Below, in pieces: positions 12,542 to 23,700 of a stretch of 64,000 nt of DNA (within the stretch, counting starts at the first letter, position 1; every line of letters starts with the position of its first letter). The DNA is taken from contig NW_026515436.1 of NCBI RefSeq assembly GCF_014898815.1, positions 21,564 through 85,563 of the forward strand, written 5' to 3'. The notes beneath the pieces were generated by a model, which ran no database searches, was not told where the DNA came from, and worked only from the letters and a program-made list of their open reading frames with translations. The position numbers and the translations under genes were made by a program. This DNA comes from Panonychus citri (Eukaryota; Arthropoda; Arachnida; Trombidiformes; Tetranychidae).

Positions 12542-13715
12542 GCTTAGACAGAGAGAGAGAGTCAGATTATAATGTCAACAATCAATGAGAATAACAATCA
12601 ATGTCTCATTGATTAAATGACTGATATTTGATTGTGATTATTTTGATTTGGTTGAATGAAAATTTCCCTCTGATTGTGTTAATATTTTGATTTCTCACAC
12701 TCACACAGACAATAACAATTTAAACTGGATTAATGATGTTTCTAGATTTAGATTAAGATTGTTAATAGTGAATGAATTTTTTTTATTTATATTTTCCTCC
12801 AGTCTATTTAAGTGTTAATAACGATTAAGCTAATGGTCAATTGTTGATTATAATGTCCTGACTTTTAACTTGACCTTTCGATTGGTGTATAAGATATTGT
12901 ATTTGTTTTGATTCTGTTTTGATGATCAACTTTGATTGTCGTTGTTATCATTTGATTGTTAAGCATTTCCGTTTGTCTATCCAATCAACCGGTCACTTCC
13001 TGATTGATTAATATTGTAATTCGTATCTTATTGTTACTATTAATTGGTTGATTAGGTTTGATTTGATTATTTTTTACTCTCTTTATGATAATCAGCTTTC
13101 AATTGTTGTCCATCAATTGTTTTCACAATTTTGTTTATCTTTTCTTACTTTGATTACTTTTAAATCAACGATTAATGTTAATTGTCAATGTGCCAATGGG
13201 TTTGTTTATTTAAAGCGTTGGTGTCTGATTGTTGATTGTGTGATTTACTGTTTTAAATTTGGACAATCTATTTATGGGTCAGTGATGCTGAAGAAAAATT
13301 TTAAATTAGGTTAATCATGTTGCTCATTGATGATAATATATGAAATTTTTGATTGTCCGCCATAATCATTAGTAAATTGTTGTTTTACAATTTAAAGTCT
13401 TGTTACTTAGTTGAACAGTTATGATGAACAATTTATTTCTGATTGTTGAATCGTTTTTAGTTTAATTTTTTTCTCAAATTAATGTTAATCTTTTTGATTC
13501 AGTGAATTTAATGTTTCACCAACAATAATTAATGCTAATTGTTTGACAATTAAATGGACAAATTGTATTATTATTAGGTGCTTAACAATTAACACAACAG
13601 ATGAATGTACTTTCTTAGCAAAATTAAGAGGCTCACATTTTTTGTGTTTATTTTGATTATTTAAATTATCGTATCCTTTTGATTTGATTTCCAATTGTAA
13701 GTTGATAGTTTTTTT

Positions 13716-13850
13716 AAAAATTAATTCATAGTTATAGTAACTCCTGCAATCCCATCTAACGATAAAACAATAACTAACTCGAGATTTCTGGTACCAGTGA
13801 TGTGCTGCCATCTATTAGGAGATTTAGCAACTATAAGAGTTTCACCAAGT
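13716..13850. repeat. Dispersed repeat, copy A (pairs with 33243-33376)
   Basis: About 130 bp share an ordered series of blocks with 33243-33376 in the same orientation: AAAATTAATTCATA, GTAACTCCTGCAA, CATCTA-CGATAAAACAAT, CTAACTCGAGATTTCTGGTA, CAGTGATGTG, CCATCTATTA and TTCACCAA. Divergence is roughly 15 percent by eye. No terminal repeats or coding potential were found. It may be part of an older transposable element. Confidence 0.65.
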
Positions 13851-14258
13851 TTCAAGTTTCAGCTCTGTGTTACGAATAATCTTGAATTGATTTGGATAAA
13901 GTTGAATCAGATCAAGCATAAAATATACAAAGCTATCGTACAAATGATACATGGATGTATAACAAACGAAGGACGAACAAGCGATAAATTAGAAAGAATT
14001 ATCTTCTTGGGTTTTGATTTGTTAGTTAAAAATGAGCCAGTTAATTGGAGCAACTAAAACAATCAAATTAACCAACTCGTAACCAACCAACAATATTATT
14101 CGTAAAAATCAGAATTAATCTCTGGATAGTTCAAAGTTTAATCAAATCATTTCTTCAGCTTTTTAACTTTTGAGCTTCAAAGTAAATTCATCTGAACAAA
14201 CACGAACTATTTCCGAGTTGTGCACTTCCTTTTTTCACTTTTACAGCTCATTAAATAG

Positions 14259-14538
14259 TAGAATTGTTCCGATCTGAAATATTGATCGATCTCAACTTTC
14301 AGAAAATCGATCGCCTGAAAAACGACGATATAAATTCAAAACTCGGCAAACTGATTAATAAATTTTACTTAATTAAGAAATTAGACAGTGAAAATAGACA
14401 GTGTACAAAAGAAAGAGAAATTTTTCAACCTTTTTCGACCGAGAAATTTGAATTTGAAAAATCGAAATCGATCGATTTATTAACACAAATTGATTGGATC
14501 GAAGGATCAACTGAAAATCTGAGATCAAAACATCTCTA
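14259..14538. mobile_element. hAT-type MITE, 280 bp, 8-bp TSD TTAAATAG
   Basis: The element begins TAGAATTGTTCCGATC and ends GATCAAAACATCTCTA, an imperfect inverted pair. It is flanked by perfect 8-bp duplications TTAAATAG (14251-14258 and 14539-14546). An 8-bp duplication and a YAGRG-like end are typical of hAT elements. The sequence is related, in reverse orientation, to the element at 29023-29345, sharing TTCCGATC and ATCGATCTCAACTTT blocks. The 92-codon open frame inside (14264-14542) is therefore transposon sequence. It lies about 210 bp upstream of the fatty acid synthase ATG. Confidence 0.85.
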
Positions 14539-14746
14539 TTAAATAGTGTGCCTAAAGATGATAATCTAAAGGGAGTTCAAAATTTATAATTTGATGATTA
14601 CGTTTCATTTAGTCTTGATTTTTTCATATCTAAACAGAAATAATTTTAATGAGCTAATTGTAAACTCATCTTTTCGTCACTTAATTTTCTGTCACATTTT
14701 CAATCGTTCTAATATTTAGCTTTCGTTCCAGTTCAACGCAAAAATC

Positions 14747-17700
14747 ATGGATTTTAAATACAACGATAGCTTATTCCATCGTAAATGGAAAGTGAAAGAG
14801 GATGTGATCATCTCGGGAATGTCCGGACGATTCCCGAAATCAGAATCTGTGGATGAATTTGCTGATAATCTGTTCAATTCTATTGATATGATGACCGGAG
14901 GAAATGATCGATTCCGTTCAGGTAATTAGATAAATCACAATAATTTGACTATGAAACTAGTATCACCATGAACACTGTTCTGTACCTTTAATCTCTTAAT
15001 CAGTAACAATTTATTTTCACTTATGATTCATGATGTAATGAACTTTACTAGATCAAAAGTAATTATTAAGCGAATTCTTATTATTGAACCTCGAAAATTA
15101 TGAAAACTGCGTTATGCCAAACCTTCAATTTCTTCATGACTGATGTAAATAGTCTTGTTTCTATTTGTTTTCTTTCAACTTATCAATCAATATCGATTTC
15201 CATCTCCATTTCCGTTAGTTAAGATGAAAAGAATATATTAATAATTAAATAGTCTAGAACTCGTAATTTATCAGCAGAATCTGGATAAAATCGATCATAA
15301 GATCATTACAATTCACGAATTTCAAAGATTAGTGAACAACATGAATGATAAAAACCATGGATAAGATTCAGGTCTCGATCAACGTAATAAATGTAATAAG
15401 ATTTAAGAAAATCTAGTTTCAACAGTTAAGCTTCATTGTTGCCTCAATAATCAATATTGTTTTTAATCAATTTACAGGTCACAATAATTTACCTCAAGTA
15501 AGTGGAAAAGTTGGTAATCTAAGCAAATTTGATGCTCAATTTTTCTCGATCCCTGAATATCAAGCTGATCATATGGATCCACAATTAAGGAAATTATTGG
15601 AAGTCTCATATGAGGCGATCATTGATTCGGGTAAGAAATTATTATCAGCGTATAACTAATTGTAAAGGGTGATTGTAGTTGAAAATGGCAAATCATCTTA
15701 CCTTGAATTGTGATAAGGAGATGACGATTTGATTCAATTTTTAATTGATCATTATTGGAATGTTATGAGTCAATCAATTAATTAGAATAAAAGGTGATCA
15801 TTGAACCAAAATGAATCAATTGCGATAATAATAATTTGTGAATTAATCCGATCAAAAATCAGTTAATATCAAACAGCTGATTAAATTAATCGATGATAAT
15901 ATTAATTAATTATGTGAAACCAAAGAGTGAGGAAGTTAACTCACAAGATGGTCCACAATTTCCAGGGGAAGTGCTAATTGAAAACATTCAGATCAGAGTG
16001 CGCTTAGTATTACAGCTTTTCTCAGTAACTTTCGCCGAGTTCTCAACTAATTAGTCGAGTTCCCATTTGGTTTCGTCAATCCGACAGAGGGCAGAGTTTT
16101 TTCAATTAGTTCTCAGTGAGTTTCGCAGATCCTCAGATCATTTAGTCAAGTTCTCGATGAGTTTAGTCAATTCGCTTTTACATTGAGTAGAAAATTAAAC
16201 TTTTTGATTAAAATTCATTTTTTGATTTTTTCTTTAAATTTTTATTACTCAAGACTTGATCAGTTTTCGAATGCGATTCTTCTCATCCCTTTTCTTAGAT
16301 CTTTTTGCCATTTTCAAATGTGAATCGTATTCGAAAATTGATCAAAACTCAACAATAATAACATAAAAATTTGAGCAATTATTCAATAAAAATTTAAAGA
16401 AAAAATTAAAAAATGAATAAATAAGTGAGGTAGATTATTGTTGATCCCATTGGGATGTAAACTCAATTGACAAGTAAAAAATTCATGATACGAAATAAAT
16501 TGATTTGATTGTAACAATTAGGCTTGAATTTGTCAACGAAATTGTCCTTGTCTTGGTAAAATGAATTCATCATCGAGTCTTTACTTAACCATAACTGTTG
16601 TAACCACGATTCGTTTAATTTACTTCTTGGTACTTTGTAAACACAATCTGATTGTTCAACTGTTTCCAATGATTGTATTTTATTAAAATCGTTGACTTTT
16701 TTGTCATAATCGTTGATTGTCTCACTTTTATCGTCATCAATGATCTCGAATACTCTGATCACAGAATAGAACTGCCCGTTAACTGCTTTGGAGGAAGAAA
16801 TAAATTTTCTGGTAATTTTATGAAACTCGAATCCACGCCGAAATCATTTCGTATTTTATAAATTAGTCCATTAGGTCTAAATTGATGCTCTTTACTCCAT
16901 AATATACATCTATATAATATAATTATATTATCCTGATAAAATTACCAGAAATGTATTTCTTCATCCAAAGCAGTTGATTAACAATCCTTTCTATTCTGTG
17001 ATCAGAGTATTCGAGATCATTGATGACGATAAAAGTGAGACAATCAACGATTATGACAAAAAAGTCAACGATTTTAATAAAATACAATCATTGGAAACAG
17101 TTGAACAATCAGATTGTGTTTACAAAGTACCAAGAAGTAAATTAAACAAATCGTGGTTACAACAGTTATGGTTAAGTAAAGACTCGATGATGAATTCATT
17201 TTACCAAGACAAGGACAATTTCGTTGACAAATTCAAGCCTAATTGTTACAATCAAATCAATTTATTTCGTATCATGAATTTTTTACTTGTCAATTGAGTT
17301 TACATCCCAATGGGATCAACAATAATCTACCTCACTTATTTATTCATTTTTTAATTTTTTCTTTAAATTTTATTGAATAATTGCTCAAATTTTATGTTAT
17401 TATTGTTGAGTTTTGATCAATTTTCGAATACGATTCACATTTGAAATGGCAAAAGATCTAAGAAAGGGATGAGAAGAATCGCATTCGAAAACTGATCAAG
17501 TCTTGAGTAATAAAAATTTAAAGAAAAAATCAAAAAATGAATTTTAATCAAAAAGTTTAATTTTCTACTCAATGTAAAAGCGAATTGACTAAACTCATCG
17601 AGAACTTGACTAAATGATCTGAGGATCTGCGAAACTCACTGAGAACTAATTGAAAAAACTCTGCCCTCTGTCGGATTGACGAAACCAAATGGGAACTCGA

Positions 17701-20700
17701 CTAATTAGTTGAGAACTCGGCGAAAGTTACTGAGAAAAGCTGTAAATGTTTTCAACGGAAAAGATACGAACTTCAATAAGTACACCAAATCAACTTAGCT
17801 CTCTGAACTTATTGCTCTTTGAATTTTTTTATCTCATTTCTTAGGCATATGATTAAAAACTTTATTTCATTTCTTTTCAGGTTTGTCAGTTGAATCATTA
17901 AGAGGATCTAAAACTGGATTTTTCTATGGGTCGTCGTTTGCTGAGACCGAAATAGCCTGGGGTGAAGAGCCGCTTGAGTTGCCCAGATACAAACAGATAT
18001 ATACGACATTGGTTCCTTATATTTTCGACCTGAAAGGACCAATGTGTCACTTCGACACAGCCTGTGGGTCAAGTTTCGCAGCGCTGACTGAAGCATTCAC
18101 AGCAATTAAGTCAGGAATTTGCGATAAAGCTTTGGTCGCTGGATTCAACATTTGCTTATTACCAGTGGTCACTTCACAATTTCGAGATCTTCAAATGGTT
18201 TCACGAAATGGTCGATCAAAATGCCTCGATAAATCAGCTGATGGTTATGGAAGATCTGAAGCCGTTTGTTGTATCGTGCTACAAAAAGCACCAGATGCTA
18301 AACGAATTTATTCAACGATAGTTAATTGTCGATCCAATGCCGATGGTTATAAAGATCAGGGTATTTCATTTCCATCGGTCGATTTACAACGACAATTAAT
18401 GTACGAAACCTACACCGAAGTTGGTCTTGATCCAACCAAAGTAACCTATGTCGAAGCTCATTGTACCGGTACTCAAGCCGGTGACCCAGTTGAACTAAAC
18501 GCAATTCACGATATTTTTTGTATCGGTCGAGATCTATCAAATCCGCTGAGAGTTGGGTGTTTAAAATCAAACATGGGACATGCTGAGGGTGCGTCAGGTA
18601 TTTGCGCTACAGTTAAAGCCAACATGATATTTCAAAAAGGTCTGATTTCTCCTAATTTGCATTTAAAAACACCTAATCCAAAGATTGAAGGACTAATGAA
18701 TAAGACAATTGTTCCAGTTACAACGATTACTCCTTTCGAAGACGAAATTATTTCGCTTAATTGTTTTGGTTTTGGTGGTGCTAATGCTCATGTTATTCTC
18801 CGAGGTCATGATGTCCGATCATTGGCTGATGAGTTCAAAGTAACTCTATCAAAATTACCTCGATTAGTTAATATTCCGGGTCGTTCAGTCGAAGGTATTA
18901 AATTCGTGCAAAATTATCTCGAATCATCGGTCAGTAAATTAACCAGATCATTTCTCGATCTTCTTAATGAATATTCAAAATCTCGTAAAATGCCTCATCG
19001 TGGATTCACGTTGATTGAAGGAGAACCTGAAAAATATTCAATGAAACATTTCATTGGAAATCAACTCAACTCAATTGAACATAAAAAAGTCTATTTAACA
19101 TCATCAACAAATCTAATTAACGTTGATCCAAATCTAAAAGATTTACCTGTTTTCTCAGGTACAATCAATAGATTGACATCTTACCTTAGACCATTTGATT
19201 TGAATTTATTTCACCTCGTTTTCGGTGAGATGAAAGTTACCAACCCTTTGGAATCGATCATTACATCAATTGCTATTCAATTGGCGATTGTTAATACATT
19301 TAAATCGATACAATTAAATATCGATGGAGTGGTGATTCCAACAATCGGATATTTGATTGATCTTTATGCCAACAATAAGTTGACTGAACAAGAAGTCATT
19401 CTAACTGCTTGTTGGTTTGGACATTTCGTCCTAATAAAAGATCAATCGATAATCAATCCAACAATTGAAGTTTATTCATCGTATGAACAAATTAAACCTC
19501 ATTTAACGGAAGGAATCAAACTCACCAAGCAGACATCCGGTAAATCGTGTGTCATCTCTGGACATTACGAAGAAATGTTTTATTCGATTATCGATATTCA
19601 ACTGGCTAATATAACGGTCAAATGGCCTGGAGAATCGAACAATCGTTCTATCGAATTAAATACAAATTTCTCATTAAATCGAGGCGAAAAAGAAGTCATG
19701 AATATGCATAGATTCAAGGATCATCTGATGATGCAAGTCCTTTCATCGGATCATTACATTAGAATAATTAAGGAATTGAAAGAATCGACCGCAAATATAA
19801 TATTAATACTCAACACAGATTATCAACATTTCATCTTACCAGAATCAATTTGGAAGCATCAAAATGTTCCGCTTCAACCAAATCAATACAATTTATCAGA
19901 TATGAAAAAGGGTTTTCTTTCCGGGGATAGTTTGTTTACCTGTTTAGGTAAAATTTATGCAAATCAAGGAATCAACTATCATTTGGAACATTTATATCCA
20001 ACTGTCAATTATCCTGTTCCGATTGATACTCTCTCACTTAATTCATTGATCAAGTTTGATCATTCAGAAGATCGGAAAGTTTTCAAATATCCTGAATACT
20101 TTAACCAAGCGAAATGCTCAACAACTTACAGATTTCGAGTTAATCTCACTGATTCTGAAGATTGGTTCTTGGCAGATCACAAGATCGATGGCCGAGTCCT
20201 TTATCCAGCAACCGGATTATTAATGCTTGTTTGGTATACGGTTGCTAGATATCATGGAACCATAGCAACACTATTTCCGATTGAATTTCGAGATATTAGA
20301 TTGATTCGAGCTACAGTTTTAACAGAAAAAGAAGTTAGCTTTACTGTACAATATTTACCTTATAACGGAACTTTTAGTATTTCCGAAAGTGATACTGTTG
20401 TAGCCTTTGGTAAAGCGTTTGGAAATCCAGATTTGGAGCTGGTTAGAACTTCTCATCCTAAATTGCGAAAAAATTCTTGTGAATACAATCTCAATAAAAA
20501 AGATATCTACAAAGAGTTACGAGTTCGTGGCTACGATTATGGTCCACATTTTCAATGCTTAACCTCAGCTTCGAGCTCAAGAGTACATGGGAAAGTTGAA
20601 TGGCGAGACCCGAAAAATTCAGAATTGAAAGCATCAACCACAATCGGTAAATCTCTTGCTGGAGTCTTTAGTTTTTTGAAAACTTGGATAACATTTACTG

Positions 20701-23700
20701 ATTCGATCTTACAGTTTGTTCCACTATCCAATCAAAATAATCGAAATCTTTATGTTCCTACTGGTCTCCAATCGTTAATTTGTGATCCAATTCAAATTTT
20801 AGAGATGGTTAATCACTTCAATAGACTTTCAAAGCTTATTAAAACCTCAGATTCAAAGAAAACTGACTTAAGTGTCTCAATTGACCACAAAAGGTCAATT
20901 AAAGATACAACTAAGAGACATTTATATCCAGAATTTGATGTTTATCATGACCCGATTACACAAACAGTTTCGACTGAAGGAGTTTGGGTCAGAGGTCTTT
21001 TTGCATCTGATACCATCCGAAGAAAACAACCAGTTACTGTTTCGACTTACGATTTCACGCCGTTCCATGAAAATCATGCCGTCGATGAAATTACCTTACA
21101 ATCAATCGAATCATATTCATCTTCGATTTTTAATCTTATTGATTTGTTACAACAAAAGATTCTGACTTCGATTGATATGGTCGATTGCGACGAAGAAATA
21201 GAATCAATTACAAACACAACTGACCTTAATGAAGATCAACATTCATTCGCTAAATATTTGACCTGTTTGTGTCGAGGAGAAACACCAATGACAGAAACTA
21301 TTTCTAAACTACACGATGACTTACTAATTGGTAGTAAATTAGCTCCTTATTCTCATCAACGATTTTTACAGCCATTTGTGAATATTGCAACTCGTAGTAA
21401 GTGTTATGGAGGTGATGTTTATTCAGAGTACAACATTGTCGAAATCAATGATACTCAAGGTTTTCTTTTCGATTCCATCAAATCACTTCTCGAAACGCAG
21501 TACTTTGAGTTGTTGGATATTAAATACACTCTGGTGAGATCGAATTTATCTGAGGAAGACACTGGAACTAAAAAACTTTCTAAACTTTCTGGTGTCAAGA
21601 ATAAAATTATTTGGAATATCGATGAAGCACCAGCTCCAAGTGATCTGAGTAGAAACGATTTAGTTATTTACAAATTGGCTAATCAATCAATTGATTCATT
21701 AATCTCGAATATCGAAAAAATTCAATCGATTCTAAAACCCAATGGTCATTTGTTGGTATTGGCCAGAGAAAACTCATCTAATTTGGAAAGTCTCAGATCG
21801 AATCCATTTGTTCAAAATCTACTGAAAGATTTTCTTCCAGATTCAATTGACTCAAACTCACTAATTGAAAAAATGAAAGAAAATAATTGGGTTTGTATAA
21901 GTAAACGAACAGTTTCACCTAATTCGTTGCCTTTGGTTGGATTAATGTTCAAAAAGTTACCAGAATCGATTAATCTTGAAAAACATAAGATTATTCGAGT
22001 CAATCCATTTGAATATTCGTGGCTCGATAATCTCAAAGATGAAATAAAAGCCGATGAAGAATCAATAATTTGGTTGGTTAGTCAAAATGTTTCCGATGTA
22101 AGTGTACTTGGCTTAGCGAAATGTTTGAGTTTAGAGCCTTACGGATCTCGAATTCGTTGTGTTGCTCTTCAACCTGGTTCTAAAGGAATCGATTTATCAT
22201 TAATTGATTTGCATAGTCCAACTTTCCATCAACTAATAACCATTGATTGTAAATTCAATATTTATGATGATCAACTCGGATGGGGAGATTATTGTCACTT
22301 CGAGATACCAACAAAACAAGAGACCGATAGCAAATGTTTAATCCAAAGTAAAGATGCTTATGTTCAATGTTTAATTCCTGGTGATCTTTCATCACTTGTA
22401 TGGACTCAATTCAATCCAATTCCTGATTCTAAAAAAGGTCAATCTCTTGTGACAATCAACTATTCGTCTCTCAATTTCAAAGATATTATGCATGCGACCG
22501 GAAGATTACCTTCCAATTTGAATCCCGATTGGCACACTTCTGTAGAAATGTCAGCACCGATTGGATTAGAATATGCTGGTATCGATTCAAATGGTTATCG
22601 AATTATGGGTTTTGTTCCTCATCGAGCGTTAGCTACTAAACTTATCATTGGAACTAATGATTTCTGTTGGTCTATTCCATCGAAATGGACCATGGAAGAT
22701 GCAGCAACCGTACCAGTCGTTTATGCAACTGCGATTTATGGTTTATTGATTCGTGGTGAGCTTCGTCAAGGTGAATCTGTACTGATTCATGCGGGATCAG
22801 GAGGTGTTGGAATAGCAGCGATAAACATTTGTTTGAGTATGAATTGTCGAATCTTTACAACTGTTGGTACGAATGAGAAACGGAAATTTCTCCAAGAACA
22901 ATTTCCTTCACTCGACGAGACGAGTTTCACTCATTCAAGATCAACTACATTCGAAGAACATGTTCTTAGACACACGAATGGTCGAGGTGTGGATGTTATT
23001 CTCAATTCATTATCTGAGGAAAAACTACAAGCAAGTGTAAGATGTTTAGCACCAGGTGGAAGATTTCTGGAAATCGGTAAATATGATATCATGCAGGACA
23101 GTAAGATTAACCTGGGGCTTTTCGATGAGGGTCGAACTTTCCATGGAATTTTACTTGATGCATTCATTACCTCTACAAATCACCTCAGTGACAGTGGAGT
23201 GTCACAAGTAAAAGAGAAAATCACTGCTTATATGAACCAAGGAATTACTTCAGGAACAATAAAGCCCCTTCCAAGAAAAGTATTCAAAATGAATCAAGTT
23301 GAAGAAGCTTTTCGATTTATGGCCACAGGTAAACACATTGGGAAAGTTCTGGTTAAGATAAAAGATGAAACCAACGATGCTAAATGTTCTTTGGCAACAG
23401 TAAAATTGACAAAAGTAAATGAAATTTCAGCAATTGGATCGATCCCATTATCAATTAAATCACCAATTTTCTATCCAAATAAAGCTTATGTTATTGTCGG
23501 TGGATTCGGAGGATTTGGTTTGGAATTAGCTTGTTGGCTGGTCCGAAAAGGTGTTCGTCGATTGGTCCTTAATTCTCGATCTGGACCTAAGTCATCTTAT
23601 CATAAATTATCTTTGGATCGATTAAAGTCACTTGGTGCTAATGTCATTATATCAACACACGATTTAACTTATGAACAAGATTGTTGTTCACTTCTCGAAT

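Larger units (their letters stand above)
7950..13700. other. Intergenic region without a recognisable gene
   Basis: About 5.7 kb of AT-rich DNA. It has GAT/ATG trinucleotide-rich runs (8470-8520, 8640-8950, 10435-10500), a GA tract at 8455-8490 and a 12-bp-arm palindrome at 12507-12541. Motifs such as TTGATTGTTG and CAACAATCAAC recur throughout. The longer open frames here are low-complexity readings of the microsatellites or lack any recognisable domain, including 13048-13314 (88 codons). I see no tRNA or rRNA. Confidence 0.6.
16011..17744. repeat. Large near-perfect inverted repeat in synthase intron 2 (756-761-bp arms, 217-bp loop)
   Basis: Left arm 16011-16771 and right arm 16989-17744 are reverse complements. 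I found one substitution (C/T in the CGATTCGTTTAA block) and a few one-base differences in homopolymers. Outer parts of the arms (16011-16417 and 17338-17744) are non-coding and include a GAGTTCTC/ATTAGT-rich section and a smaller nested palindrome. Inner parts are acyltransferase exon 3 sequence. The loop holds a scrap of acyltransferase exon 2 (16822-16899), an AT-rich TATATAATATAATTATATTA run and more diverged complementary edges. It lies inside the transcribed intron 15631-17880 of the synthase. Confidence 0.93.

Noticed and set aside
14264..14542. 92-codon plus-strand ORF upstream of the synthase as a gene
   Set aside because: It lies almost exactly within a hAT-type MITE with 8-bp target duplications.
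16974..17297. 107-codon plus-strand ORF as a working gene
   Set aside because: It is an acyltransferase exon 3 fragment within the inverted repeat, lacking exons 1 and 2 and both ends of the exon.
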